Source of the DNA: Ensifer adhaerens
Lineage (GTDB): Bacteria; Pseudomonadota; Alphaproteobacteria; Rhizobiales; Rhizobiaceae
Length of the DNA stretch: 64,000 bases
Reading direction: 5' to 3'
NCBI RefSeq assembly: GCF_028993555.1
Contig: NZ_CP118610.1
Location: 3,467,001 to 3,531,000, forward strand
Below the pieces are notes generated by a model. That model was not told the DNA's origin. It did not search any database and was given only the letters and a program-made list of their open reading frames with translations. Below are positions 53,823 through 64,000 of this stretch, in pieces. A program made the position numbers and the translations under genes. Within the stretch, counting starts at the first letter, position 1; every line of letters starts with the position of its first letter.

Positions 53823-54590
53823 TCAAGTGATCAGCTGCCCGCCATTGACCTCCAGCACCTGGCCGGTGATGTAGCCCGACAGCACATGCGAGGCGAGGAA
53901 CAGATAGGCGGGCGCACAATCCTCCGCCGTGCCCAGCCGGCCGAGCGGAATGGTCTTGCGGGTGGCCTCCAGTTTCTCCAGCGACGAGTAGCGCTCGTGG
54001 AACTCGGTGGTAATCGTGCCCGGCGAAACGCAGTTGACCCGGATGCCCTCGGGCGCGAGCTCGCGCGCCAGCGCCTTGGAGTAGGTGGCAACGAATGCCT
54101 TGGTGGCAGAATAGATCGAGGAGCCGGCGCTACCGCCGGTGACCGCCGAGATCGAGACGGTGTTGACGATGGCCGGATGGGTGCCCTTGCGCAACAGCGG
54201 TAACATCGCCCGCGTCATTTCGACGACCGCCGTCTGGTTGAGCTGAACGACGGTCTGGTATTGCTCATCGGTCAGTTCGGACGCCGGAAAGCGACCGACC
54301 ATCGTGCCGGCATTGTTGATGAGGATATCGATGCTTTCAAATCGGCTTCGGACCACGTCGGCGAGCCCCTCGACGCCGCCGAGCGCCAGAAAGTCCGCCG
54401 TCACGACATGGGCCCGGCCCTCGGTCGCCGCCGATTCGAGAAAATCAGGCAAATCGCCGATCGACCGGCCGGCATGGACAAGGACATGGGCGCCGCAGTC
54501 CAGGAACTGCCGGGCAACTTCCAGGCCAATGCCGCGACCGGCTCCGGTAACGACGACGGTCATGCCTCTGAACAAGGCCGGATGGAACAT
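53823..54590 (-). CDS. Short-chain dehydrogenase/reductase
   Basis: 255 aa from the ATG at 54590 (MFHPALFRGMTVVVTGAGRGIG), with GAGGGGAAA upstream. The NAD(P) motif is TGAGRGIG (residues about 16-23), NNAG near 93, active Ser in SISAVTGGSAGSS and catalytic YSATK, then a C-terminal EVNGGQL. All catalytic residues are present. It is divergent from glpR and 10 bp upstream of the LysR gene, so the two could be co-transcribed. A possible polyol or sugar oxidoreductase given its glycerol neighbours (inference). Confidence 0.9.
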   Translation of the reverse strand: MFHPALFRGMTVVVTGAGRGIGLEVARQFLDCGAHVLVHAGRSIGDLPDFLESAATEGRAHVVTADFLALGGVEGLADVVRSRFESIDILINNAGTMVGRFPASELTDEQYQTVVQLNQTAVVEMTRAMLPLLRKGTHPAIVNTVSISAVTGGSAGSSIYSATKAFVATYSKALARELAPEGIRVNCVSPGTITTEFHERYSSLEKLEATRKTIPLGRLGTAEDCAPAYLFLASHVLSGYITGQVLEVNGGQLIT

Positions 54591-54714
54591 GTCTTTCCCC
54601 TCTTCACGCCTCAGACAGCGTCGCCCATCGGCGAAACGAATGCAACGCGCCCGCACATCTTGATCTGCAGCGAAAGTGATTTCAACGCAAACGCCGATTC
54701 TGAAATTGCGCAGC

Positions 54715-54747
54715 TTTCGTTTTTGCATATTATGAAACAAAACGAAA
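54715..54747. promoter_or_regulatory. Inverted TTTCG/CGAAA box upstream of glpR
   Basis: TTTCGTTTT (54715-54723) and its inverse AAAACGAAA (54739-54747) flank 15 bp, just before the glpR start. DeoR-type glycerol repressors recognise TTTCGTTT-like half-sites, and similar motifs recur upstream of glpD. It is a probable autoregulatory operator that may also act on the divergent SDR gene. Confidence 0.65.
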
Positions 54748-54761
54748 ATGGGGAGGATGAA

Positions 54762-55526
54762 ATGTACCTGACAGGTCGGCAGGCGGAAATTCTGGAGCTG
54801 GCAAAAAGCGAAGGCCGCGTGCTTGTCGAGGAGCTGGCGCAGCGCTTTTCCGTCACGCCGCAAACCATCCGAAAGGACCTGAACGACCTCTGCGACGCCA
54901 AGGTTCTGAACCGCATTCATGGCGGCGCCATCTTCCCGAGTGGCAAGGAAAACGTCAAATACGACGCCCGCCGGCAGATCGCAGCCCCGGAGAAACAGGC
55001 AATCGGCAGGGCCGCCGCCGAGCTCATCCCCGACAATGCCTCGCTGTTCATCAATATTGGCACCACCACTGAAGCCGTGGGCGAAGCCCTGCTCGACCAC
55101 AAGGAATTGATGGTCATCACCAACAACATCAACGTCGCCAACCGCTTGCGCGTCTTCCCCTCGATCGAGGTAGTGATAACAGGCGGCGTCGTGCGCGGCT
55201 CCGATGGCGGCATCGTCGGCGAGGCGGCCGTCGACTTCATCAAGCAGTTCAAGGTCGATTTCGCGGTCATCGGCGCCTCGGCCATCGACCATGACGGCGC
55301 GCTTCTCGATTTCGATTTCCGCGAAGTGAAAGTGGCGCAGGCAATCATCGCCAATGCGCGCCATGTCATCCTTGTTTCCGACTCCACCAAGTTCGAAAGA
55401 ACCGCGCCGGTGCGCATCGGTCATATCTCCCAGGTTCAGACCTTCATCACCGATCGCTGTACGCTCGAAAATGTCAGGAAAATCTGCGCCGAACAGGACG
55501 TTCGGCTGATCGAAACCGACTCCTGA
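54762..55526 (+). CDS. glpR: DeoR-family glycerol-3-phosphate regulon repressor
   Basis: 254 aa from the ATG at 54762 with GGGGAGG upstream; the open frame back to 54261 is antisense to the SDR gene and rejected. DeoR HTH: MYLTGRQAEILELAKSEGRVLVEELAQRFSVTPQTIRKDLNDLCD, then RIHGGAIFPSG. The sensor domain has LFINIGTTTEAVGEALLDH (phospho-sugar loop), GGVVRGSDGGIVG and VILVSDSTKFER. It heads the glpRDSTPQUV cluster and probably represses it until glycerol-3-phosphate binds. Confidence 0.93.
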   Translation: MYLTGRQAEILELAKSEGRVLVEELAQRFSVTPQTIRKDLNDLCDAKVLNRIHGGAIFPSGKENVKYDARRQIAAPEKQAIGRAAAELIPDNASLFINIGTTTEAVGEALLDHKELMVITNNINVANRLRVFPSIEVVITGGVVRGSDGGIVGEAAVDFIKQFKVDFAVIGASAIDHDGALLDFDFREVKVAQAIIANARHVILVSDSTKFERTAPVRIGHISQVQTFITDRCTLENVRKICAEQDVRLIETDS

Positions 55527-55564
55527 AGCATGAGGTTTAGGCACCCCTAAAGATTCGTGGAGCA

Positions 55565-55615
55565 TTCGTTTGACATTCGATATGTTTTCGTTTTAACTGA
55601 TTTCACTTTCGCTGA
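55565..55615 (+). promoter_or_regulatory. glpD control region with repeated TTTCG motifs
   Basis: In the glpR-glpD gap, ATTCGTTTG (55564-55572), TTTTCGTTTT (55585-55594) and ACTTTCGCTG (55605-55614) repeat the half-site found upstream of glpR at roughly 20-bp spacing. Interpreted as GlpR operators over the promoter of the glpD-glpV operon. Confidence 0.5.
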
Positions 55616-55657
55616 TGCATCAATTTGTGCGTTGCGAAATGTGGAGGGGAAACAGCA

Positions 55658-57175
55658 GTGTCAGAGCAGGCAATCTACGACGTCTTCGTCATCGGCGGCG
55701 GCATCAATGGATGCGGTATCGCGCGCGACGCGGTCGGCCGCGGATATTCGGTCGCCCTGGCCGAAATGAACGATTTCGCCTCGGGCACGTCGTCTGGCTC
55801 CACCAAGCTCATTCATGGCGGCCTGCGCTATCTCGAGCATTACGAATTCCGCCTGGTGCGCGAAGCACTGATGGAGCGCGAAGTGCTGTGGGCGATGGCG
55901 CCGCACGTCATCTGGCCGATGCGCTTCGTCCTGCCCTATCACAAGGGCGGCCTGCGCCCGGCCTGGCTCATCCGCCTCGGCCTCTTCCTTTACGACCACA
56001 TCGGCGGCCGCAAGCTGCTGCCGGCGACGGCGACGCTGGACATGAACCGCGATCCGGCCGGCAAGCCGCTGAAGCGCCTGTTCAACAAGGCCTTCGAATA
56101 TTCCGACGGCTGGGTCAACGATGCCCGCCTGGTGGTGCTCAACGCCCGCGATGCCGCCGATCGCGGCGCCGTCATCATGGCTCGCACCCGGGTCGTCTCC
56201 GCACGGCGCAACGGTGCGCTCTGGACGATCGAGACCGAAAACCAGGCAACCGGCGAACGCAAGACGCTTAAGGCCCGCATGCTCGTCAACGCCGCCGGCC
56301 CCTGGGTCGATGCGGTGCTCTCCGGCGCGCTGGGCAAGAACGACGTCCACAATGTGCGCCTCGTGCAGGGCAGCCACATCGTTGTGAAGAAGAAGTTCGA
56401 CGATCCGCGCGCCTATTTCTTCCAGAATCCGGATGGCCGCATCATGTTCGCCATCCCTTACGAGGAAGACTTCACGCTGATCGGCACCACCGACCGCGAC
56501 TACAAGGGCAATCCGGCCGACGTGCGCATCAGCGACGCCGAGGTCGACTATCTCTGCCAGGCGGCCAGCGAATACTTCCTCGAGCCGGTGACGAAGGACG
56601 ACATCGTCTGGACCTACTCGGCGGTGCGCCCGCTCTATGACGACGGCGCCAGCAAGGCGCAGGAAGCGACCCGCGACTACGTGCTGCGTGTGGAAGGCGA
56701 CAAGGGCTCAGCGCCGCTGCTCAACGTCTTTGGCGGCAAGCTCACGACCTACCGGCGCCTCGGCGAATCCGCACTCGAAAAGATCGGCGAGGCGATCGGC
56801 GTCAAGGGATCGAAATGGACCGCCGGCTCACGGCTTCCGGGCGGAGACTTTCCGACCCAGGGTTTTGCCGAAGAAGTCGCAAGACTGCAGAAACAATATC
56901 CTTTCCTTGCGCCTGCACATGCCCGACGCCTCGTGCGTCTCTACGGCACGCGGGCGGCAGCCCTCCTGGGCTCGGCAACGAGCGAAGCGGCCCTTGGCCG
57001 TCGCTTCGGCGCCGACCTCTACGAGGCCGAAGTCAAGTGGCTGATCGGGCAGGAATGGGCACGGCACGCTGAGGACGTGCTGTGGCGCCGTACGAAGTTG
57101 GGATTGAAGCTGACGCCCGGCGAGGCGCTAGCACTGGAGGAATACATGCGAGGCGCGGCCAACGCAGCCGCTTGA
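55658..57175 (+). CDS. glpD: Glycerol-3-phosphate dehydrogenase (aerobic, FAD, quinone-linked)
   Basis: 505 aa from a GTG at 55658 with GGAGGGGA seven bases upstream; an ATG frame from 55625 lacks a site. It oxidises glycerol-3-phosphate to DHAP at the inner membrane. The FAD motif is DVFVIGGGINGCGIARDA (about 7-24), followed by SGTSSGSTKLIHGGLRYLEHYEFRLVREAL, FAIPYEEDFTLIGTTDRDY and NVFGGKLTTYRRL. A C-terminal DAO_C domain is present. The GlpK kinase that would feed it is not in the window. Confidence 0.96.
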   Translation: MSEQAIYDVFVIGGGINGCGIARDAVGRGYSVALAEMNDFASGTSSGSTKLIHGGLRYLEHYEFRLVREALMEREVLWAMAPHVIWPMRFVLPYHKGGLRPAWLIRLGLFLYDHIGGRKLLPATATLDMNRDPAGKPLKRLFNKAFEYSDGWVNDARLVVLNARDAADRGAVIMARTRVVSARRNGALWTIETENQATGERKTLKARMLVNAAGPWVDAVLSGALGKNDVHNVRLVQGSHIVVKKKFDDPRAYFFQNPDGRIMFAIPYEEDFTLIGTTDRDYKGNPADVRISDAEVDYLCQAASEYFLEPVTKDDIVWTYSAVRPLYDDGASKAQEATRDYVLRVEGDKGSAPLLNVFGGKLTTYRRLGESALEKIGEAIGVKGSKWTAGSRLPGGDFPTQGFAEEVARLQKQYPFLAPAHARRLVRLYGTRAAALLGSATSEAALGRRFGADLYEAEVKWLIGQEWARHAEDVLWRRTKLGLKLTPGEALALEEYMRGAANAAA

Positions 57176-57310
57176 ACACGCTCGCATCTGGAGCATTTCT
57201 GACAAAGGCACGCAGGCGTGCGGCGTCCGGAAATGTGGAAACGATAAGAGAGTGTTTCCGCGCTGTGGTGGAAACGCTCGGGACTGCCGACAGGCTGGGT
57301 GGAGAATTCA

Positions 57311-58381
57311 ATGCTTGAAATGAAGAAGATATCCAAGGTCGTGGGCGGGGAGACGCATATCTACCCGACCGACCTGGTGCTGGAGAGGGGGTCGCTCAAT
57401 GTGCTGCTCGGCCCGACTCTTTCCGGCAAGACGTCGCTGATGCGGCTGATGGCCGGTCTCGACAAGCCTGCCTCCGGTGCGCTGATCTTCGACGGCATCG
57501 ACGTGACCGGCCAGCCGGTGCAGAAGCGCTCGGTCGCCATGGTCTACCAGCAGTTCATCAACTACCCGGCGATGACGGTCTATGAAAACATCGCCTCGCC
57601 GATGCGCATCAGCGGCGCCGATACCGCGACCATCGACCGCGAAGTGCGCAAGGCTGCCGAGCTCCTGAAGCTGACGCCCTATCTCGACCGCACGCCGCTC
57701 AGTCTCTCGGGCGGCCAGCAGCAGCGCACGGCGCTGGCGCGCGCCATCGTCAAGAACGCCGACCTCGTGCTTCTCGACGAGCCGCTCGCCAACCTCGACT
57801 ACAAGCTGCGCGAGGAACTGCGCGAGGAGCTTCCGAAGATCTTCGCCGCTTCCGGCGCCATCTTCGTCTATGCAACGACCGAGCCCTCGGAAGCGCTGCT
57901 GCTCGGCGGTAATACAGCAGCCCTCAGCCAGGGCCGCATTACCCAGTTCGACAAGACGATCGACGTCTATCGCCGTCCGATCGATCTCATCACCGCCCGC
58001 ACTTTCGCCGATCCGCCGCTGAACTGCATCGCGCTCGTCAAATCAGGCGCGACCTTCACGCTTGACGGCAAGCCGGTGCTCGCGGTGCCGTCACATCTCA
58101 ACGGCATTGCCGACGGTCCCTGCACCGTCGCCTTCCAGCCGCACCATATTTCGTTCGATCGCCCGCAGGGCGGCGGCGATGCGCTTACCGTGAAGACCGC
58201 GATCTCCGAAATCGCTGGATCCGAGAGCTTCATTCACGTCGGATTTGCCAATGCGCGCTGGGTCATGCTGGCGCCGGGCATTCACGACATCGAACCGGAC
58301 GCGACCCTCGAGGTCTTCGTCGATACCCGTCATCTCATGGCCTTCGGGCCGGATGGACGCGCCATTGGCGGCGCGGCCTGA
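57311..58381 (+). CDS. glpS: Glycerol ABC transporter ATPase GlpS (switch His missing)
   Basis: 356 aa from the ATG at 57311 (GGAG before it). Walker A GPTLSGKT (34-41), Q-loop VYQQF (78-82), signature LSGGQ (132-136) and Walker B VLLDE (153-157) are intact. The H-loop, normally VTHD, reads YATTEP with Thr190 at the histidine position. A TOBE-like C-terminal domain follows (VAFQPHHISF). It would pair with GlpT, whose defects are complementary. The 135-bp gap after glpD (57176-57310) contains weak nested palindromes. Confidence 0.92.
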   Translation: MLEMKKISKVVGGETHIYPTDLVLERGSLNVLLGPTLSGKTSLMRLMAGLDKPASGALIFDGIDVTGQPVQKRSVAMVYQQFINYPAMTVYENIASPMRISGADTATIDREVRKAAELLKLTPYLDRTPLSLSGGQQQRTALARAIVKNADLVLLDEPLANLDYKLREELREELPKIFAASGAIFVYATTEPSEALLLGGNTAALSQGRITQFDKTIDVYRRPIDLITARTFADPPLNCIALVKSGATFTLDGKPVLAVPSHLNGIADGPCTVAFQPHHISFDRPQGGGDALTVKTAISEIAGSESFIHVGFANARWVMLAPGIHDIEPDATLEVFVDTRHLMAFGPDGRAIGGAA

Positions 58382-58401
58382 GGAGGCGCTGGGAGGAAAA
58401 C

Positions 58402-59472
<1,071 letters not shown>

Positions 59473-59474
59473 GC

Positions 59475-60341
59475 ATGGAAAAAACCTGGAACAACAAGGC
59501 CTGGTTCATGGTGTTGCCGGTCCTCGTGCTGGTCGCCTTCTCGGCCGTCATCCCGCTGATGACCGTCGTCAACTATTCGGTCCAGGACACCTTCGGCAAC
59601 AACGAGTTCTTCTGGGCCGGCACCGACTGGTATGTGCAGGTCCTGACCTCCGACCGCTTTTGGGACGCGCTCACCCGCAATCTGATCTTCTCGGCGATCA
59701 TTCTGGCGATCGAAATCCCGCTCGGCATCATCATCGCGCTCAACATGCCTAAGAAGGGCCTTGGCGTGCCGGTCTGCCTCGTCCTGATGGCGCTGCCTCT
59801 CTTGATCCCGTGGAACGTCGTCGGCACCATCTGGCAGGTCTTCGGCCGCGTCGATATCGGCCTGCTCGGACGCACGCTCGAAGCCATGGGCATCAACTAC
59901 AACTACGTGCAGAACCCGGTCGCCGCATGGGTGACGCTGATCGTCATGGACGTCTGGCACTGGACGAGCCTCGTCGTTCTTCTGTGCTATGCCGGCCTTG
60001 TCTCGATCCCGGATGCCTACTACCAGGCCGCCAAGATCGACGGCGCCTCGCGCTGGTCGGTGTTCCGCTACATCCAGCTGCCGAAGATGAAGCGCGTGCT
60101 CCTGATCGCCTTCCTGCTGCGCTTCATGGATAGCTTCATGATCTATACCGAGCCCTTCGTCGTCACCGGCGGCGGCCCCGGCAACTCGACCACCTTCCTG
60201 TCGATCGACCTCGTCAAGACGGCCATCGGCCAGTTCGACCTCGGTCCGGCGGCAGCGCTTTCGATCATCTACTTCCTCATCATCCTGCTGCTCTCGTGGA
60301 TCTTCTACACCGTGATGACCACGAGCGACGCGCAAGGCTGA
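59475..60341 (+). CDS. glpP: Glycerol ABC transporter permease GlpP
   Basis: 288 aa, six predicted membrane segments, MalF-like. The permease EAA loop is YYQAAKIDGASRWSVFRYIQLPKMKRVL (about residues 178-205), where the helix-G-helix docks on the ATPases. It starts 2 bp after the glpT stop, so translation is likely coupled. Pairs with GlpQ to form the glycerol channel in the inner membrane. Confidence 0.93.
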   Translation: MEKTWNNKAWFMVLPVLVLVAFSAVIPLMTVVNYSVQDTFGNNEFFWAGTDWYVQVLTSDRFWDALTRNLIFSAIILAIEIPLGIIIALNMPKKGLGVPVCLVLMALPLLIPWNVVGTIWQVFGRVDIGLLGRTLEAMGINYNYVQNPVAAWVTLIVMDVWHWTSLVVLLCYAGLVSIPDAYYQAAKIDGASRWSVFRYIQLPKMKRVLLIAFLLRFMDSFMIYTEPFVVTGGGPGNSTTFLSIDLVKTAIGQFDLGPAAALSIIYFLIILLLSWIFYTVMTTSDAQG

Positions 60342-60363
60342 TAAAGGCGGGAGGAGAAAAAAC

Positions 60364-61178
<815 letters not shown>

Positions 61179-61182
<4 letters not shown>

Positions 61183-61604
61183 TGACCGCTCAGCCCATTC
61201 GCAAGGCCCGTTGGCAACTGCCCTTCGCCGCCGTTCTGATCGTCTATGGTGCCGTTGCCGGGTTGCTCATGAGCATGCTGCCGGTCAAGGACGGCGCGCG
61301 CGACTGGTTCGCGCCGCTGGTCGCCGGTGGCTGGATGGCCTGGTCGTTTCCGTCGGCCATGTTCTTCCTGACCATCTTCGCACTGCTGTCGATGATGGCG
61401 GTCTGGGAATATGCCTCGCCGGGCGGCAATCCGCGCGTCGGCATCCTGCGCTTCGAGACGACACGGGGCGATCGCCTTTTCGTGTCGCTGCTCGGCAGCG
61501 CCTTCATTCACCTCGCATGGCTCGGCTTCGTCGGCGGGCAGAACCTGTGGTGGGCGCTCGCGCTCTCCCTGGTCTATGCCGTCGGCGTCTTCCGCTACGT
61601 CTGA
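61179..61604 (+). CDS. glpU: DUF2160-family membrane protein GlpU
   Basis: 141 aa with three to four membrane segments (about 12-32, 40-75, 100-135). The family core is SFPSAMFFLTIFALLSMMAVWEYASPGG...RGDRLFVSLLGSAFIHLAWLGF. It is always found in rhizobial-type glycerol transporter operons; required function not established. GGGAGGG is placed for either ATG of the pair at 61179 and 61182; the first overlaps glpQ. Followed by a strong hairpin before glpV. Confidence 0.9.
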
Positions 61605-61618
61605 GGCGAACCGATTTT

Positions 61619-61644
61619 GGGGGGCCGCCCGAAAGCGGCCCCCC
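61619..61644 (+). promoter_or_regulatory. Strong hairpin between glpU and glpV
   Basis: GGGGGGCCGC (61619-61628) pairs perfectly with GCGGCCCCCC (61635-61644) around CCGAAA. No T-run follows (CGAAAAGCTAAAG), so it is not a normal terminator. Placed 43 bp before glpV, it may be a processing or stability element that yields more binding protein than membrane subunits, or a partial attenuator. Confidence 0.7.
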
Positions 61645-61687
61645 GAAAAGCTAAAGAACCGCATTCGCAAACCTAAGGGAGGGAAAT

Positions 61688-63409
61688 ATGCGACGGCATC
61701 TTTTGACTACAACGGCGGCTATGCTGCTGGCTTTCACCGGCACCGCATTCGCCGGCATGGACGAGGCAAAGAAGTTCCTCGATACCGAAATCGGCGACAT
61801 GTCCTCGCTTGACCGCGCGGCCCAGGAAGCCGAAATGCAGTGGTTCGTCGATGCGGCCAAGCCCTTTGCCGGCATGGAGATCAAGGTCGTTTCCGAAACG
61901 ATCACCACGCATGAATACGAATCGAAGACCCTGGCCAAGGCGTTCTCCGACATCACCGGCATCAAGATCACCCACGACCTGATCGGCGAAGGCGACGTCG
62001 TCGAAAAGCTGCAGACACAGATGCAGTCGGGCGAAAACGTCTACGACGCCTACATCAACGACTCGGACCTGATCGGTACCCATTGGCGCTACCAGCAGGC
62101 CCGCAGCCTGACCGACTTCATGGCCAATGAAGGCAAGGACGTCACCAACCCGAACCTCGACATCGACGACTTCATCGGCAAGTCCTTCACGACCGCGCCG
62201 GACGGCAAGCTGTACCAGTTGCCCGACCAGCAGTTCGCGAACCTCTACTGGTTCCGCTACGACTGGTTCAACGACGAGAAGAACAAGGCGGACTTCAAGG
62301 CGAAGTACGGCTACGACCTCGGCGTTCCGGTCAACTGGTCGGCCTATGAGGACATCGCCGAGTTCTTCACCGGCCGCGAAGTCGACGGCAAGAAGGTCTA
62401 TGGTCACATGGACTACGGCAAGAAGGACCCGTCGCTCGGCTGGCGCTTCACCGATGCCTGGCTGTCGATGGCCGGCAACGGCGACAAGGGCATCCCGAAC
62501 GGCAAGCCCGTCGACGAATGGGGCATCAAGGTCGACGAGAACTCGCGTCCGGTCGGCTCGTGCGTCGCCCGCGGTGGTGACACCAACGGCCCGGCCGCCG
62601 TGTACTCCATCCAGAAGTACCTCGACTGGATGAAGGCCTATGCACCGGCTGCTGCCCAGGGCATGACCTTCTCGGAATCCGGCCCGGTTCCGTCGCAGGG
62701 CGAAGTCGCCCAGCAGATGTTCACCTACACGGCGTTTACCGCCGACTTCGTCAAGCCGGGTCTGCCGGTCGTCAACGAAGACGGCACGCCGAAGTGGCGT
62801 TTCGCTCCGAGCCCGCACGGCGTCTACTGGAAGGACGGCATGAAGCTCGGTTACCAGGACGCCGGTTCCTGGACGCTTCTGAAGTCCACGCCGGACGACC
62901 GCGCCAAGGCCGCCTGGCTCTATGCGCAGTTCGTGACCTCGAAGACCGTCGACGTGAAGAAGAGCCATGTCGGCCTCACCTTCATCCGCCAGTCGACGCT
63001 TGACCACAAGAGCTTCACGGACCGCGCTCCGAAGCTCGGCGGTCTGATCGAGTTCTACCGTTCGCCGGCCCGCCTGCAGTGGTCGCCGACCGGCACGAAC
63101 GTTCCTGACTATCCGAAGCTGGCTCAGCTGTGGTGGCAGGCGATCGGTGACGCATCCTCGGGTGCCAAGACCGCTCAGGAAGCCATGGACTCGCTGTGCG
63201 CCGAGCAGGAGAAGGTTCTCTCCCGCCTCGAGCGTTCGGGCGTCCAGGGCGACATCGGTCCGAAGCTCGCCGAAGAGCACGATCTCGAATACTGGAACCA
63301 GGACGCCGTTTCCAAGGGCAACCTCGCTCCACAGCTGAAGATCGAGAACGAGAAGGAAAAGCCGCAGACCGTCAACTACGACGATCTGGTCAAGAGCTGG
63401 CAGAAGTAA
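61688..63409 (+). CDS. glpV: Periplasmic glycerol-binding protein GlpV
   Basis: 573 aa, an unusually large family-1 binding protein as expected for this transporter type. The signal peptide ends TGTAFA (about residue 22). The mature part begins MDEAKKFLDTEI, then has VVSETITTHEYESKTLAKAFSDITGIKI and QTQMQSGENVYDAYINDSDLIG. It captures glycerol for GlpPQ-GlpST. GGGAGGG precedes the ATG. A perfect terminator follows the stop. Confidence 0.93.
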   Translation: MRRHLLTTTAAMLLAFTGTAFAGMDEAKKFLDTEIGDMSSLDRAAQEAEMQWFVDAAKPFAGMEIKVVSETITTHEYESKTLAKAFSDITGIKITHDLIGEGDVVEKLQTQMQSGENVYDAYINDSDLIGTHWRYQQARSLTDFMANEGKDVTNPNLDIDDFIGKSFTTAPDGKLYQLPDQQFANLYWFRYDWFNDEKNKADFKAKYGYDLGVPVNWSAYEDIAEFFTGREVDGKKVYGHMDYGKKDPSLGWRFTDAWLSMAGNGDKGIPNGKPVDEWGIKVDENSRPVGSCVARGGDTNGPAAVYSIQKYLDWMKAYAPAAAQGMTFSESGPVPSQGEVAQQMFTYTAFTADFVKPGLPVVNEDGTPKWRFAPSPHGVYWKDGMKLGYQDAGSWTLLKSTPDDRAKAAWLYAQFVTSKTVDVKKSHVGLTFIRQSTLDHKSFTDRAPKLGGLIEFYRSPARLQWSPTGTNVPDYPKLAQLWWQAIGDASSGAKTAQEAMDSLCAEQEKVLSRLERSGVQGDIGPKLAEEHDLEYWNQDAVSKGNLAPQLKIENEKEKPQTVNYDDLVKSWQK

Positions 63410-63414
63410 AAAAG

Positions 63415-63443
63415 AAGGCCGCCCCGACCGGGCGGCCTTTTTC
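63415..63443 (+). terminator. Terminator of the glp operon
   Basis: GGCCGCCC (63417-63424) pairs with GGGCGGCC (63430-63437), flanked by an A-run and TTTTTC. It is 8 bp after the glpV stop and probably acts in both directions for the convergent MFS gene. Confidence 0.93.
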
Positions 63444-63504
63444 TTGCAGGAGATGCGGCACCGGGGTCGGCAACGGCTCCGGTTTTTCGTTGCCTGTAAG
63501 CAGA

Positions 63505-64000
63505 TCACCGGGGCGAGCGCGGAAAGCCTTGCCGCCCAAGCCACGCCACGGCCAGAGCCGGGAGCAGGATCGCCAGCAGCATGACGGGAAGAACTGTCGC
63601 GCCGGCGCTGTCGAGCAGAAGCCCGCCGGCCAACCCGCCGCCGGCCATCGCCGCATTCCAGCCGGTGACGATCATCGACTGCGCCGCATCGGCCTCCGCG
63701 CCGGCAGCCTTTGCAGAAGCTGTCTGAAACAATGTCGGCGCGCCACCGAAAGCCAGACCCCAGGCAACGACACCGAGATAGATCGCCAGCGGCTGCGCTA
63801 TGAAGACAGCAAGCAGCAGCGATGCCGCTGCAAAAAGCGCCGCGCTCGCCAGCACCAGCAGGCGCAGGTGCCGGTCGACCAGCGCCCCGATGATCGGAAT
63901 GACGGCCAGCGAGGCCACGCCGAAGACGAACAGCAACCGGTCGGCGTCCGCATCCAGGCCCGACGGCTGCAGGTACGGCACGATGTAGGTGTAGAGAATG
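63505..64000 (-). CDS. MFS transporter, C-terminal part (cut by window edge)
   Basis: The visible 165 residues form the C-terminal half of an MFS carrier with about five membrane segments, including LFVFGVASLAVIPIIGALVDRHLRLLVLASAAL (the loop repeated in MFS motif A) and LAFGGAPTLFQTASAKAAGAEADAAQSMIVTGWN, typical of the drug/arabinose-efflux (AraJ-like) branch. The frame is open through base 64000, so the start lies outside. Convergent with the glp operon. Substrate unknown. Confidence 0.85.
   Translation of the reverse strand, partial: ILYTYIVPYLQPSGLDADADRLLFVFGVASLAVIPIIGALVDRHLRLLVLASAALFAAASLLLAVFIAQPLAIYLGVVAWGLAFGGAPTLFQTASAKAAGAEADAAQSMIVTGWNAAMAGGGLAGGLLLDSAGATVLPVMLLAILLPALAVAWLGRQGFPRSPR

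Noticed and set aside
53823..55565. 580-aa minus-strand frame joining the SDR to sequence opposite glpR
   Set aside because: The N-terminal half is antisense to glpR. The SDR has its own start and ribosome site at 54590.
57176..57310. Mosaic repeat between glpD and glpS
   Set aside because: Nested arms (GCATTTC/GAAATG, GCACGC/GCGTGC) exist, but no sequence match to the other copies.
61673..63544. 623-aa minus-strand frame
   Set aside because: Antisense to glpV; no recognisable domains.

Overview
The window reads as alphaproteobacterial chromosome of the Ensifer/Sinorhizobium (Rhizobiaceae) type. Evidence: a C4-pathway 5-aminolevulinate synthase (hemA), the rhizobial glycerol ABC-transporter operon glpR-glpD-glpSTPQUV, the fdsGBA-fdhD-fdsD formate dehydrogenase operon, and mosaic palindromic intergenic repeats. 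Species is not decidable from the sequence alone. Identifications come from reading protein sequences; no search was run.

Bases 1-17741 look like the right end of an integrated island. The strongest sign is a 55-bp 3' fragment of a tRNA-Arg(CCT) gene at 17687-17741 with no 5' half, the usual scar at the far end of an element that entered a tRNA 3' end. The island carries: (i) a catabolic cluster for a small hydroxy- or oxo-carboxylate (tripartite transporter tctCBA, a D-2-hydroxyacid dehydrogenase cut by the window edge, a LysR regulator, then divergently a ThDP enzyme, a GlcD-like FAD oxidase, an Ldh-family dehydrogenase and an RraA-family protein), followed by an ETF-ubiquinone oxidoreductase that could take up the electrons; (ii) an MFS transporter with less GC-rich codon use; (iii) a poorly characterised set at 12.8-17.4 kb: a Phd-like protein overlapping a two-domain zinc-ribbon protein, a soluble FtsH-like AAA+/M41 protease, a small TTG-start protein, and a divergent XRE regulator. 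Three palindromic operators spaced exactly 21 bp centre to centre lie between the last two. This is the best candidate for an undescribed system.

Bases 17868-46500 look like core chromosome: a GNAT enzyme; LysR/SDR/RidA; a VOC protein; a 53-aa membrane protein; a META-MliC periplasmic protein; dxr; hemA with an FNR/FixK-like box upstream; a form II CoxSLM-type molybdenum hydroxylase; a glycine-zipper lipoprotein; an MFS exporter; tamA-tamB; a frameshifted MerR regulator next to an APH(3')-II-like kinase; a VOC protein; an Lrp regulator divergent from arginase and ornithine aminotransferase; cheW; and a cytosolic twin-PAS chemoreceptor.

Bases 46700-63500 hold two respiratory or carbon modules. 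The formate dehydrogenase operon (fdsG, fdsB, fdsA, fdhD, fdsD, minus strand) has a LysR regulator upstream. The glycerol module (glpR, glpD, glpS, glpT, glpP, glpQ, glpU, glpV, plus strand) imports glycerol by an ABC transporter and oxidises glycerol-3-phosphate; the kinase GlpK is not in the window. Its two ATPases have complementary defects (GlpS lacks the switch histidine, GlpT lacks the LSGGQ signature), predicting one canonical and one degenerate ATP site. The window ends inside an MFS transporter.
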